Part shown: positions 24,276-37,871 of the stretch, in pieces | Layout: every line of letters starts with the position of its first letter | Numbering within the stretch: position 1 is the stretch's first letter | Assembly (NCBI GenBank): GCA_014529385.2 | Contig: CM043958.1 | Coordinates: 154,017,293 to 154,081,292 of the forward strand | DNA length: 64,000 nucleotides | DNA from: Adiantum capillus-veneris | Taxonomy: Eukaryota > Streptophyta > Polypodiopsida > Polypodiales > Pteridaceae | Reading direction: 5' to 3' | Notes under the pieces: generated by a model | Told to the model about the DNA's origin: nothing | The model's input: only the letters and a program-made list of their open reading frames with translations | Database searches by the model: none | Translations under genes and position numbers: made by a program

Positions 24276-25897
24276 GGACACTCTTCGCATGGTGTGAGCC
24301 GTGAAGGCGGATGTGATGAGCATAGAGAAGCCACAACGTGAACCTACATATACGTTATGGGTAGGTGAAACAAGTCCCGATTTGAAGATAGCTTCATGGG
24401 CAGATGTAAAGGTTAATGGGCATATTAGCGATAGCCAAAAATAGTAGCCTATGTAAGCCAATTGGGATGCATGCTTGTGGGTGAGGGCATTAATGTAACT
24501 TCGAGTCAGCCAGTGGTGGGGACTCAGCTAACCTTATTAATGAAAGAGAATCTCCTTCGAGTAATTGCTAGTGATCAAACCAAGACTTTGCCATGATACG
24601 CTCCATCTGTGTTATGAATATTGTGAGGCAGAGCAAGCTAGGTAAATTCCAAGTACAAAGTTGCGCAGAATAGTCCGGCAAGTCAGTAAGTATGAGAGAA
24701 TGGGACATTATCTTCTGCCCATGTAGATGTGTGTGTGTGTGTGTGTGTGTGGATGTGCCCATGTAGATGTGTGTGTGTGTGTGTGTGTGTGGCCCTCCCC
24801 CATCCTAGAGGAGAGATCCACTTGGTGGAGGATGGTCCACCAAGTGGACCAATCCCCCACCAATTTGTAGTAAATGTTTCCTTAAAATTTCAATGTTCAT
24901 AGCTCAATCACCTGAGCTATGTTAAAAAGGTATAGATGCGAGATTACCCATCTGTAATATGTTGAACCGGGTTTAGATGTAAGAATACACAATATTTCTA
25001 TGACAAAGGGGTCCTCTAGGGAGGAGAGTAAGGTACTATGAAAACTACATACCTGACATCTCATGATTGTGGTTGATGGGTCACCCCAAATTTGTGAAGT
25101 ATGTCGTCATGGTGGTTACTATATAATACTCCGATCCTGCAAAATGAAGATCACTTGAAATTTCACACCTGCTCGCAGGTGGACATTGATTATAGTATAT
25201 GGATTATATGTAAGCATGTAGATGCTTGACCAATTTAGGAGCTGAGAGCCCCGACCCATCCCTTCTAGTAATAATGTAACTTGTATTAGAGAGCATGCAA
25301 TGCAATTCTTAGGGTATGAATACCCATATCTTGACAAAAACCGTTTGATTGAAATCAGGATAAATTGGAATAGCTATATTATTATCTAATATATTATCTA
25401 CTTCCAACTATTAAGTATGGCAGTAGTTCAACCAAAGACTAGTAGGGAAAAGAAGTGTGTGTTTAAGTATGAAAATCCCCTCATAATTGAACCATACGTA
25501 GAAAATTATATTAAATAATATATTAGATAATATTTTAAAACAAGCAAGGTTATTTGTCAAGTTTGGGTTCCATCGGATCCAAATTGGTACATGTTAAATC
25601 AGTTTCCAGGTTGCAAATTAGTCCTGTAGCTCTTTGCAGGGGTAGAATCCGAAAGTCTGATTTACTGACTCACTTAGCTTAGATTGAAGTGATATATGTA
25701 GACCAATCACAATAGTTGGCAAAAAATTGTACAGTCTTTGTTGTGAGAAAATTGCTCACTTGGTCAAAACTGACACATGAACCTGGTTGCAGGCAAAGAA
25801 TTGAGAGCTTGATAGGAGTTGAATTCAAGTCAAGTGGAAAAACGGACAACAATTCAATCCACGAATAAGTATTCTAACCAAGGCTTAACCAGTCTAT
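24273..25897. other. unassigned stretch upstream of element 3
   Basis: It presumably includes the leader or LTR of element 3, but no TG..CA boundary, PBS or palindrome like those of elements 2 and 4 could be identified. Confidence 0.4.
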
Positions 25898-27400
25898 ATG
25901 AACCTTAGATCTGGTTGTATACTAGCAAATCAAGGCATATTTGGAGAGACCGCTGGTAGGGTATCCACCGAAGAGAGTGTGAATCAAGGTGATCACTTGG
26001 GCACTAACTTTGAAGAAATCTCAGACACTTATTTAGACTCAACGTTTGAAATGTCTTCCTATTCCACTTATTCAGGAATCGGAACGACAGTGCGATATAA
26101 TCACATACTCACCTTTTATAAGACTAATGTCCATGGAGCTCAGGTTTACCTGGATCCTAATGAAGAGTATGCCATTTGCATTGATGACCACGAAATAGAG
26201 TCTGAAGAAGAAATCAGGGCAAACAAACAAGGAAAAATGTATATGGATAAAAATGGGACTCAATATTTAAAAGTTGAAAACCCTGATGTAATAGAAAAAT
26301 GGGGGTTAGAGGTGACTACCATAATTCTCGATATGGTAGCCAAAGAAGGTCCACCAACTTTAGAATTCTAGGCATATGATCAAGTTGATCAAAAACCTTT
26401 GAAACGGCGTAGCACTGATAATCCTAGGATCGGAGTCTATTGTTGGGAGGATATGAACGTCAAGGATATTTTATGGACCTCTCATGCCAAATCAGGGTAG
26501 CTAACAGCCATGAAGATCATCTATATCTTCAAAATCAAAGACAAGTGTTCATCAGATCTACCAACTTACCTATTTAGGGATTTTTATAACAATAACTTTA
26601 TTATGATGAGTTGTGAGGAGGTAGAACAAACCAAATACCAAGGGTACTCTATAAGAGATTGGATATTGGGCCAAGGACCTGATCATATGGCAAGAGAAGA
26701 ACGCTGAGAGGGATCTTTTGGGAGCAATGTGAAAAAGCCCGAACCTACCTCGTCACAAAGAAAATTGAGTGACATTAAAGCCAGTCCAAGGCTACATGAG
26801 TCACTATTTTCAACAGATTGGTTTGAAGGGCTCGAGACAGGACCAACTGTCAGAAGAGTTGGAGTTGAGCCAAATAGACATGTCAGAACAGCTGATTTTC
26901 AAAAATGGGTCAGAAAATACAATGGATCTGTGGATCCATATGACCACTTAGCTAGCTTCAAGCAAGTGCTAAGAGCGGAATGCATATTTAATTTGCACAC
27001 TCAATTTGAGGGATTTGGAATGACTTTAGAAGGAAAAGATTTAACATGGTTCCAAAACATTCCGCCAAGTTCAATCATGGATTTAAATACATTAGCTCAT
27101 GGATTTGTAGCTGCATGTTCCAAAACTGGGATCAAACATATTACGGTAGCTCAAATCTATAGCTTCAAACAGAAGCAAGGTGAGTCTATTAGGGATTGTG
27201 TAACTAGGATGAAGCAATACATTGCAAGATGCCCAGAACTAGAAATACCTGCAGAAGAAAGGTTAGTGTCATTGTTTCTAGAGGGATTGCTAAACAAAGA
27301 ACTTCATGCTATACTGTATAGCAAGAAACATATGACCCTAGAAGAGTGTGTATTAGATGCTATTGACTTGGGAGAAAATTGTGATATTTTCAATGAATAA
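25898..27400 (+). pseudogene. element 3 Gag, N-terminal extension and capsid
   Basis: ATG at 25898 opens MNLRSGCILANQGIFGE. After an acidic N-terminal extension (with YMDKNGTQYLK) and two stops, the capsid-like Retrotrans_gag region runs from 26729 to 27400. It includes FQKWVRKYNGSVDPYDHLAS, FGMTLEGKDLTWFQN and SIRDCVTRMKQYIARCP. Most segments stay in one frame with stops between 26369 and 26729. Gag would form the cytoplasmic particle. It is closely similar in order to the gags at 49290 and 61288. Confidence 0.82.
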
Positions 27401-29142
27401 GATATCCCTAAGGATACTCAGAGTGAGAAAACAGCATCCACAAAACCAACACAAGTGGGAACAGCTGCTGCAGCACCACTTACATCCATAGAAAACATGC
27501 TCAAAAGGATGAATGAAATGATGAATAATATACAAAAAGCACCTACAAGAAAACCATGGCAAGGTATATCTCAACAGGGACAACAAATTAGGCCGCAAAA
27601 ATGGTGTGTTATTGATGGTAAGTAGACCAATATTGACCAAAGTACAATGGAAATGTTCAATGTGTGCCTATGAGACCACAAGGACAACCCACGTACAAAT
27701 ATCAACCTTATATGGCTCCAACACAAAGACCACCGATGGGTATGAAAAGACCATAACGAGTGTTGGGTCAACAACCTCCATATCCTAGACATAATGTATT
27801 GCATGTAAAGTACATGCATTCAGAAGGAGTCATAGATGAACAAGAACTAGTGCCTGCTACACCTTATGTTGAGCCTAGCCCATCTACAGTAATGGTACAA
27901 GGAGAGTGATATAGTTCATATCCACCTTCAATGGAAGAACCTGTGACATATGCTACACCAAAGCTTACATCGATGTACTATGTGGCTAATCAAGGTGTTA
28001 GACCTCCTATCGTAAAACCCATGATTAAGACAAGGACTAGAAACTACCATAATTTTGGTGCAAATGATCATTGGAAAAATGAATGTCCAAAACGTGACAA
28101 GAACATTAAGCCCGTTGAAGCTGTTTGTACACAATGTTGCAAAAAAGGTGGACACTTCCCTGAAGACTATCCAAAAAATCCGTTAAACAAAGAAAAAATA
28201 ACGATGAATGTAGTCCAAGTGATACCCAGTAGCTCTTCAAAAAGTGAATCAATTGTTCCAATCAAGGTGATCACTAGAGCCCAAGCTAAGAGAAAGAAAC
28301 ATAACTCCTCTGATGAATTGGAGAATACTAAAAATTCCTCTCAAAGGACCAAGAAAGAAGAAGTCAAAGGTTTGAAATAAGAAAACAAAAACAAAAGAAT
28401 GAAATTGAAGAAAAAGCTAAGAAATAATTCCAGGAAAAAGTGAAAGAAACTGGGAGTGAAATCAAAGAAACCACAATGAAATCTGGAGGATCAATTTTGG
28501 TAGACAAAATTTTTGAGCCAATCAATGCAGTCTTGGAAGCTTTCCAAGTAGGACTTAAAGCAGGCCAAAACATGAAAAACAAATGGAAAAACTATCTATC
28601 TCCAGATATGGAAGCAGCTAAGCTTGAATCTTATCAAAATTTGGTAAGAATCACTCAAGAGATGTTGGAAAAACAAAAACCCAAGCTTGAGAGTGTAGCA
28701 AAACCAGAGGAGCTTGTGGTAGAAACTAACAAAGAGAAATCCAAAGTGGTGATAGAACCCCACCTTGAAACTAAAGATCCAAAACTCATAGTGCCTGACA
28801 GTGAGGATGCTTTAGATGGAATTCCATTCATGAAGGAAGGCTAACCAGGACATTTATGGGAAAAAGTGAGAGAGATAAATGATGGGAGCATAACTTTGAA
28901 GTCAACTCCTATAGAGGAAGTTTGGTTAGACAATCTACCTCTTGGTATGGACGATGATATACAATCCTTGTATGGGATTGTGGATTTGAAGCATCAAGAA
29001 TGCCAAAAACAATGACTCTAAAAACACTACCCTCTTACTTAGGAGACAACAAAAATGAGTCCATAGTGTGTAAAACCACTCAGGTAAAAAGAGCGGAATA
29101 GACCCTAGAGGTAGACAACACCCAATCAAATGTACTCTTACC
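27401..29142 (+). pseudogene. element 3 Gag C-terminus and linker
   Basis: Decayed frames include a pair of degenerate knuckles (NFGANDHWKNECPKRD, then CTQCCKKGGHFPEDYPKNP, about 28048-28180) and a charged linker at 28440-28844. The latter aligns in character with 51300-51700 of element 2 (VDKIFEPINAVLEAFQVGLK against LAEEVNETLDALLKAYDVRL). The final cysteines of the knuckles are partly replaced. Confidence 0.65.
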
Positions 29143-29695
29143 TTGGGAGAACTGTTAAAAATCAAACCAAATTTATGGAATGATTTACAAGAAACTTTAG
29201 AGAAGGTGGGAATAACAGGGCTAATCGTAAAAAATTTGGGTAAGTTAAAACACGAATGGGATACCAAGGAGATTAGATCCGTCCCTATGACCAAAGTTGG
29301 AGAATACATACGAGGGGAAAGAAGGAAACACAACCCTTCCGGTGAGATATAATGATGTAGGGACCATGGCAATACTGGACAGTGGGGCTGGCATAGCCAT
29401 AGCCACAAAAGTAGTATGGAAATCATGGGGAAAATCGACCATTAGAAAAACTCAAATAAAACTACAATTGGTTGATGGACACATAGAAAAACCCTTAGGA
29501 CTGCTTGAAAAAGTGATAGTTAGTTCATGTGGAATTGAATATCAACATACTTTTGTGATAGTGGACTTTGGAAAGAAACTTAACTATGAAATCATCTTGG
29601 AAAGGCCATTCATGCGGCAAGTACAACTCATTCAGGATTGGGGAAACAATTACTTGTATTTGAAGCAAGTGGGATCAATCACAAGGGTTGATTGA
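29143..29695 (+). pseudogene. element 3 aspartic protease
   Basis: Two overlapping frames read LLKIKPNLWNDLQETLEKVG, then VGEYIRGE, shifting to GNTTLPVRYNDVGTMAILDS with GAGIAIATKVVW. The active site is D-S-G-A, the expected aspartic protease form. LGLLEKVIVSSCGIEY and the C-terminal PFMRQVQLIQDWG follow. Residues match the protease of element 2 across the whole length. A frameshift near 29300 breaks it. Confidence 0.82.
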
Positions 29696-30610
29696 GTTTA
29701 AAACGAGAAGAATGTATCTTAGAAAGGGATTGTACGGCCGAAGAATATATACCTGAACAGGCTTTTCGGAGCACTTGTTTGAGCCATTTGAATGGACTTC
29801 AATTTTTTGGCAACAATGGATGTGTGTGTAAATACGTCTATGCCTACTCAAATTTGCAAAATGAGGATGGTTATGACATAATTCCCATACAAATGATCTC
29901 AACCCTTCACATTGAAGATGATATTCACAAACCCAAGGACTTACTGAAATCTCAAGAGGTCTTTTTAGACCTCTATTATGATGCTACTGATGACGAGTTT
30001 GAAGAACATTCAGCTACATATGATGAATCTGGGTCCAAAAAAGAACATGTTAGAGCACAACTACTCCTAAAAGGAGGAGAGAAAAAACAATTTGACTTTC
30101 CAAACCAAAAAACAAGGAGACAGAAATGGTATAGAAGAAAAAGAGACACAAGAAACTTGAAATCTAGACCTATGCCATCAGTTTCTAGCAAAACATAGTT
30201 TTTGATGTAGATAGATGTACATGATTGTGTCAAAGACAAAATCATGGGTAGATATCCTTCAAACAACAAGCAAGGGACATCAAAAACATCAAGAAAAATG
30301 AGAAAGGAAACTAATTCAAAACCTAAACACCAGGACGATGATTCATCCATGACACGAGTTGAACGAAAGAAGAAATATCAAGAGTCGGAAAGCTCTAAAG
30401 GAGATGTATACCACTGAAATGGAAACAACCGAGGAAGAGAGTAAAGATGTAATGAGTGTTCCATTCCATTACAAGAAATATACTCTCCAAGACCGAAAGA
30501 TCATAGTCGAACAACCTGTAAGGGAACTAAGAAAACAAGGTGAGTCCTATGACGAACCTGAAAATACAAACAAGATAGATCTAGACCTGCCTACATTGCG
30601 AATGACTTGA
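29696..30610 (+). pseudogene. element 3 protease-RT linker
   Basis: Frames at 29692-30198 and 30359-30610 encode a charged linker (REECILERDCTAEEYIPEQA) that is homologous to REEYILERVIEDKDYIPEPF in element 2. They run up to the RT. Stops at 30198 and frameshifts separate the parts. Confidence 0.65.
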
Positions 30611-31770
30611 CTGAAGAAGAAGAAGAGATTTTGCTAAGCTTACTGAAATAATATTGAGATATCTTTGCTTGGTCTTATAAAGATCTCAAGGGTGTTGATC
30701 CAAAAATCTGTCAACATACCATACCTATGAGAGATGATGTGAAGTCAAGTAGACAACGTCCATATACTTATAATGAAACATTTGCCAGAAAGATCAAGGA
30801 AGAAATAAAAAATCTCAAGGAAGCTGAATTCATTTATGAAATTGAACACACAGATTGGGTGTCTCCAATTTTGGTGGTACCCAAGAAAATGGAAAATTAA
30901 GAGTGTGTGTCAATCTCAAAAAAGTGAATGCAACCACCATTAGAGATAACTACCCTCTTCCAATCACCGATCATATTTTAGAACAATTTGCAAAAAAAGA
31001 AGCTTACAACTTTTTAGACGGATTTTCAGGGTACAATCAACTTTTGGTTGATCCCAAAGATCATCATAAAACTACCTTTGCAACTGAATGGGGTATTTGT
31101 GCCTATAGGGTTATGCCTTTTGGGTTAATTAATGCTCCTGCCACCTTCCAAAGATTCATGAGCCATGCTTTCAAAGAATATCTTCAAAATTTCTTCGAAG
31201 TATATATGGATGATTTATGTGTACATTCATCAATCTGACAAAAGGGATTCAAGCTTTCATGGGACGTTGTGGATATTAGAGACAATTCATTTACATGTAT
31301 GCTATAATCTCAAAACCCATGTATGGCCTGATTACACTCTTTGTATGGACTGATGAGTGTGAAGAATCCTTCATGAAGCTTAAACAAGCTCTTGTTTCAG
31401 CTCCAATATTGAAAGCACCATAATGGAATAAGATATTCCATATACATGTTGATGCTTCTAATTTTTTCATTGGATGTATATTAGCTCAAGGAGGAGACGA
31501 AAAATTTAATTTTCCTATTTCTTATGCTAGTAGACAATTGAATGTGGCAGAGAAAAACTATACAACCACCAAAAGAGAAGGATTAGGGATGATCTATGCC
31601 GTAAAAAAAGTATAGACATTACCTATTAGCCAACAAATTTGTGTTCTTTGTGGACCACCAAGCTTTATTGTTCTTGGTCAACAAGTCATGCAACATAGGA
31701 AGAATAGTGGGATGGTTCTTCATTCTTTTGGAATTTGATTTCATTGTAGTGTCACCCAGATCACTCCCAA
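30611..31770 (+). pseudogene. element 3 RT-RNase H, block 1
   Basis: RT reads through IFAWSYKDLKGVDPKICQ, KLRVCVNLKKVNATTIRDNY, YNFLDGFSGYNQLLVDPKDH and VMPFGLINAPATFQ to the catalytic box YMDD at 31203-31214. The thumb is mostly missing. RNase H-like sequence follows (IQAFMGRCGYYR, APILKAP, IHVDASNFFIGCILAQGG, ISYASRQLNVAEKNY). Several stops and frameshifts are present. Confidence 0.83.
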
Positions 31771-33510
31771 CCAAATCAATGCTCAATGGCATCAACCATC
31801 GTTGCCCTACCCTTTGAAAAAGGTGGAGCTAGAAAGAAAGACTTTACAAGGATATGCAGGAAGAAGGTTCAGATGCTCTACACCCCAAATGGAGAAAAAT
31901 TGGCTCAACAAGAACTCAAGGTACCTCATTCTATTTACAAAAATCATATGAGGGACCTAAAAGCACCAAACAAATTGACCTTGTAGAGCCGAGAGGAGAG
32001 TCAAAGCCAGCATACGTAGCTACAAATTTTTCTTAAGAGGAGGAAGAAATTCTCATTTAGGACATTAAAAAAGTATAGGGACATTTTTTCTTGGTCCTAT
32101 AAAGATCTCAAGGGAGTGGATTCTAGAATATGTCAACATCCTATCCCTATGAGAGATGATGCTAAGCCAAATAGACAATGATCATACACCTACAATGAGA
32201 CCTTTGCTAAGAAAATTGAGGAAGAGATCAAGAAGATCAAGGAAGGTGAGTTCATCTATGAAATAGAGCACACTCATTGGGTATCACCTATTGTGGTAGT
32301 GTCAAAGAAGAATGGAAAACTCAGAGTGTGTATGAACCTCAAGAAGTTGAATGCAGCTACCATACAAGATAACTATCCTCTTCTTATCACGGATCATGTT
32401 CTAGAAGAAGTAGCAAAGAGTATTATAGCTTCTTGGATGGATTCTCTGGTTGCAATTAGTTAGCAATAGATCCCAAAGATCAACATAAAATGGCTTTTGC
32501 CACTGAATAGGGAATCTTTGCTTACAGGGTTATGCCTTTTGGACTAACCAATGCACCGACAACATTCGATTGGCTAATGAGCCATGATTTTAAGCAATAT
32601 CTACAGAATTTCCTAGAAGTTTACATGGATGATATTTGTGTGCATTCTACAAAAAGAGAGACATTTTGAACACTTACGATGTGTCTTTGAGAAATTCCGT
32701 CTATAGAGGATTTTTTTGAATCCAAAAAATTGTGTATTTATGGTTATACATGGAAAATTTCTTGGACATAATGTATCAAAAAATGGTGTTGCCACAGACA
32801 TGGAGAAATTAGTAGTAATTGTTGAGATGTTGAGACCAACAAATGTCAAGGAAGTTCAAGCATTTATGGGGCAGTGTGGCTATTACCGTAGATTCATCAT
32901 TTATGCAGTCATTTCAAAACCCATTTTTGGCCTTGTCACTCACTTTGAATGGATGGATAAATGCGAGGAGTCATTCCAGAACCTTAAACAAGCCTTGACA
33001 TTAGCACCAATATTGAAGACTCCAGATCGGAACAAAGTTTTCCATGTGCATGTAGATGCTTCAAACTTTGCTATTGGTTCTGTGTTAGCTTAGCCACGTG
33101 AGGCGACAATGGACTTTCATATCTCTTATGCTATCAGAAAACTAAACTTAGTGGAAAAGAACTACGCCATCACTAAAAAGGAGGGCCTTGGAATGGTGTA
33201 TGTGGTTAAGCAATTTTGACACTACTATGGGACTTTCCTATCTCCTATGCTAGCAGATGGCTAAACTTAGCAGAAAAGAACTACACCGCCACTAAAAGGG
33301 AGGGCCTTGGAATGGTGTATGCGGCTGAGAAATTTTGACACCCTGGAATGATGTATGCGGTTAAGAAGTTTCAACACTACTTGTTGTCTAACAAGTTTGT
33401 CTTTTTTGTGGACCACCAAGCCTTACTCTATTTGGTGAATAAGCCATGCAATACATGAAGAATACTAAGATGGTTTATCATCCTACTTGAGTTTGACTTC
33501 ATAATGGTAA
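31771..33510 (+). pseudogene. element 3 RT-RNase H, block 2
   Basis: A second, diverged copy of linker, RT and RNase H. It reads IFSWSYKDLKGVDSRICQ, EIEHTHWVSPIVVVSKKNGK, VMPFGLTNAPTTFD and a second YMDD box at 32622-32633. An open stretch at 32716-33093 then carries the thumb and connection (FLGHNVSKNGVATD, VQAFMGQCGYYRRFI, FHVHVDASNFAIGSVLA). RNase H sequence at 33100-33390 contains a local tandem duplication. Together with block 1 it gives RT-RH-RT-RH, which a single gypsy pol does not contain. Confidence 0.83.
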
Positions 33511-33869
33511 TAAAAAAAGGGCACAACTTACCAAAGAGTAGATCACCTATCAAGAATCTCTTTGAAAGAAGCACTGAAAGGGGTAGATGATGATTTACTA
33601 GATGCTTATATGTTCTCTGTGGAGATGGTCCCTAGATGGTTGGAGGACCTTGTATTTCTAATGACGATAGCTCAAGTAGATTCACAGATACCACTTCCTA
33701 TTACACCATGATTGATTGAGAAATCAGCTTTATATCAATTGCTAGCTAGAATACTATATCCGAGAAACAAGAATGGGATTCTACTATTGTGCATTGGCCC
33801 TGAGGAACAAGCAAACAATCTGAGTCAAGCTTATACAATGACTGTAGGACTCCAATTTGTGAAAGACTA

Positions 33870-34850
33870 AACCTTAGATGATTAGCTTGGCTAGGGGTCT
33901 ATTGGCCTACAATGAGGAAATATGCTCATGTTTATGTGAACAATTGTTCTCAGTGTAAGGGTAAGGTTTTTGTACCTCATGTCACGTTATTTTAGATCTC
34001 TGTGACACCACAATCGAGTAGATATCTGGTAGAGTATCTAACCAATAAGACATTTCCTGAAGATATGAGTAAGAGAAGACAGAGAGCAATCAAAATAGGA
34101 GAAACCAATTACGTGATCATTGGATGTTGACTCTATCAACAAGGAAAGGACCAACAGCTTAGACTATATGACAATGAGAATGAATATCTTCCTATCTTGG
34201 AACAAGCACACTCTAGTCTTGCAAGAGGTCATTTCTCTCATGAAACTATAGCTAGAACTATATTGATGACTGACATTTGGTGTCCAAATCTGCTTGATGA
34301 TGCAAAAATATTTGTTCTTCATGTCAACACGCAAAGATGCCAACAAGAATCGACAATATGCCATTGCGACCTATGATGGGAGCACACACATTTGTTAAGT
34401 GGGGTATAGCCTTTGTCGGTCCAATACAACCACCAACATATAAGACTGAGGCACAATATGTTATTGTGGCCACAAAATACTTGACCAAATGGGTTGAGCC
34501 AAGAGCAACTAGGAAGAATGAAGCTCAAACCACTATAGCATTCCTATATGAGTGCATATTCACAAGGTGTGGACTTCCTATTGAGCTGGTAAGTAATTGA
34601 GGAACCCATTTTCTCAATGAGGTGATAGAGAACTTGTTGAAAGAGTTTATGGTGATCCATAACAAATTTACACCCTATCATCCTCAAGCGAATTGTCAAG
34701 ATGAATATACAAACAAAATTTTGAGCTCGGTGCTAACCAAGATTGTGGAAAATGCACCTTCATTCAGCCTTATGGGATAAGAATAGATTTGAATGCAACT
34801 CCCTTTAACTTAGTCTATGGACTAGATGCGATATTGCCCATGGAAATCTT
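33870..34850 (+). pseudogene. element 3 integrase
   Basis: Fragments of the integrase finger appear at 33890-33960 (GVYWPTMRKYAHVYVNNCSQ) and 34186-34330 (ILEQAHSSLARGHFSHETIA). They are followed by the core at 34337-34780: KWGIAFVGPIQPPTYKTEAQ, TKYLTKWVEPRATR, GLPIELVSN, then THFLNEVIENLLKEF and PYHPQANCQDEY. Catalytic aspartates expected in the FVGPI and SN(D)xG(T)HF regions are altered (A-F-V-G-P, and a stop in SN*GTHF). It would have inserted cDNA into the chromosome and is now inactive. Confidence 0.78.
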
Positions 34851-35692
34851 GGGGAGGGGAGAACCATCTAGTTCTTTTGAGGATATTTTTTTGGCATAGG
34901 CTTGGCCTCCTACAACAATGATGACCAAAGGTATGGCTTGGGAATTTGATCAGCTTGAGGACAGCTTTGGGGAGTGTCTTGGTGCCAATCTTGCGGCCTT
35001 TTTGGAGGCAAGTATCTTGGAGCTCAAGAGAGGGAAAACTTGGCGAAGCGGCTTGGGGATTGTGGGGTGAATTTTTTGGAGTGTGAGAAGGAGTTTTCTT
35101 CAAATCCCGTACCTTCAACATGGCCTCCCCTTGCTCAAGGCACGACGACATGGACCAAAGACAACCAAAAGCTATGGATAACAGATCATAAACTTTAGCG
35201 GCCCATGCACCAGCATAGTTCTCAAGGAACCCAAAAATTTGTTTGGCTCTTTGGGTGGAGAGTTTGAAGGCAAAGGAAAATGTAGGAACTCGCAGATAGA
35301 CAAGGACAAAGGCAAGTTGGACAGAGATCACGGTAATAAATATTTGATAGAGGAGATCGGCATGGCACTCGTGGCAATGGCCACAATGGCCTCGACATCA
35401 AATTTCTAATCAAATGACAGGTGTCACCACTAGCCTCAGCTAGAGAGAGGCTTGTGAGTGGAAAAGAGGGGCAACCACATGCTCCCTATAATTAATTTGG
35501 ACCCTTGTGTTGGAGTTCAAGTTATTGGTGTGTGGACCCATAGGTCGGAGTTCAATGCACATGCATCCGGCAACGAACCAATCAAATGTCTAAAACACTA
35601 TGGATGAGCTATCCAATTCATTGTTGTTGGTCGGATTATGGACAAGATGTGTTCCAATAGTTCATTATCTTGGAGTTTTATATTTTGGACGT
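34851..35692. other. unassigned stretch
   Basis: Open frames occur on both strands (minus 35331-34822, plus 34974-35198) without recognisable motifs. No function is assigned. Confidence 0.45.
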
Positions 35693-37185
35693 TGGAGAGG
35701 GGGAATGGGGGAACACGCCTGGCACAAACACAAAGGCCTCTCTATAGCTCAAGGTATTCACAGCACCCCTATCCTCTTGGAAAACACCTTCAAATACACA
35801 AATCACACTAGCAGACCATCGCCTTCTCGATTAACATTGCTCACACACTCCACAAAACCACCACACAATGCACACCTATTGCCACGGTTTGCCTCCACCC
35901 TTACACATGCACATAGCTACTCAATCTCACTCTCTCACTGAAAACACCGTCGGTCCAGGGGGGCACACACATCCACACAATCGGCACCGAGAGAAAACAC
36001 TAGAGCAGGAGAAAGAGAAAGGGCGAAGGGGAAATGACAACGAGACGAGGGAAAAAAAGACTCAATTGCACTCCACAAAACACCTGCCTATACAGACTCA
36101 CACTGCCATCATCATGGCCATTTACACAAGAAAAATGCAAAGGGCTTGACAGGCACACTCCTCTGTCCAAAAGCTCCAATTTGCAGGCTTCAAAATGGGC
36201 TCCAAAGGTCAAGAAAAAGCTAAGAAGAAGCCCCTAATTTGATTCATTTTTCACTTTTGGGTGGGGGGTTCAATTTGGGAAATTGCACTTTAATTGGTCC
36301 ATATGGCACCCATTTTTGGTATCTTTTGGGAAGGGGGGCACCGCCTTACTCCATCTGCTCTCTTTCTCTCTTTTGCACTTGGGGGGGGGGGGGGGGGGGG
36401 GGGGGCATTAGTGATGTCGCTATTGCCCCCTAGCTTTCTCATTTTTTATTTTTTATCTTTCCCACGGTGTTTCCGCCCTGCACAGTGCCCTCCAGTGAGC
36501 TCCATGGCCAAGAGCTCATGGAGCTCTCTCTCTCCCTCTTGTGTGCTTTCAATAGGGGCCACGTCCCACTATATATACTGCATCATGGAAGCCCGCTTTT
36601 CCGCATATGGGTTCACCCACCAGGCCACATGGCAGCCCATGAGCCATTGAGTCTTAAGGTTATTGAAAGACTCCCAAAAAACACCACTATATACTGACTT
36701 CTTGTCCCACCTTCCTCATGCCTCCATGTACTGCCCGAAGGTCGGAATCATGAGCTGCTGAGCCGTGCTGAATTTTCACTGAGTTGGCTTCAAGCTAGGC
36801 AAACCTCGTCATCTTTGGACCTCCCTGAGCTTGCTACTCAAGGCCATCAAAACTGAGAAAATTATCTGCGTTTACTCAATCGCCAAATGTTCCATTTTTT
36901 ATTTTGCTATATCTAGCCGACCAAGCACCTGATTGATGCGCCGTTGATTTGTGCTAACTCCACATAATGCCCACTATCATCGAGAACCTTGGCGAGGCTG
37001 AAAAGACACCAAATGGCACACCCTTCAATGCAACCAAGTGGGCTCAGACCCGGCCCCCGAAAAAATTTTGACTAACCATATCTTGCTAACTAGAGCTCCG
37101 ATTGGCATTCCCAGAAGACACGCATGCTCCGTAATTCAAGATCTACACATATATGCACTGACATCACCCCGGGTCACCTGTCCCA
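35693..37185 (-). repeat. element D 3' LTR
   Basis: Matches 39558-41363 but lacks the segment at about 40310-40700. It contains a run of 25 G at 36381-36405 and a TATATATA motif near 36568. Confidence 0.82.
36381..36405. repeat. poly-G tract (25 G)
   Basis: Twenty-five consecutive G on the plus strand. The other LTR has 19 at 40243-40261. Assembled lengths of such tracts are unreliable. Confidence 0.9.
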
Positions 37186-37871
37186 TGCTGCCTTGTCCGT
37201 CGGGGATCTGCTACACACTTTAGCTTTAACCCGCAATATATTGAGCACAAGGGCTCCGTTTGACGAGCCGTCTGGACCAGCTTGGAAAGCACAATGAAGA
37301 CCACATTCTAGCACATAAAACCCACATCTTGGGCATAGAAGGCCACCAACATACTTGGCTCTTTGCAGCACACCTTTGGCCTAAAAAACCGCTTCGAGCA
37401 CACCTCTGCTATTCTTGGGCTGCCTAGGGCCTTGGCACCTGCCCTAGCCTTTCGAACTGCACTCACATGCTGCCTCTGCATGGCATTGACCATCTCCTAG
37501 CTTGGACCAACTTTGGTTGCACCATCATTGCCCACCCCCTCGTTGAACATTTATGTTCAACCACACATGGCCTTACTGCACTAAAAGACTGCACACAAAA
37601 AACAGACTCACTGTACAGTGCAAAACCACCTAGCATATGTACAAAACTGGCACCTGCTATCCGCCATGTTTGCTCATGCGGGTTGCCCAACCCCTTGCTT
37701 TACCTGTATTCACCCACCAGGGTCAAACACCTTGCACTGACTGGTCTCTTCCATCCACCTACACAACTTTACATAGTGCCACACCAAGGCACATATCCAA
37801 CTGCATAGCCAAACTACCATCAACATGCTTCTACCACTCCAAGCACTTCTTGGCAAACTGCCCACTCGCAA

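Larger units (their letters stand above)
25898..34850 (+). mobile_element. Ty3/gypsy Athila/Tat-like element 3, decayed
   Basis: Gag, protease, RT, RNase H and integrase remnants follow one another on the plus strand over about 9 kb. Gag begins MNLRSG as in element 4, and the protease is clearly homologous to that of element 2. LTRs were not found, so the outer limits are those of recognisable coding sequence. Frequent frameshifts and stops show that it is old. It is the only element of this family in the window with RT and integrase. Confidence 0.82.

Noticed and set aside
34822-35331. Minus-strand open frame of 169 codons as a gag
   Set aside because: A weak resemblance to Gag helices only. 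There is no conserved Retrotrans_gag motif or knuckle, so it was not called.
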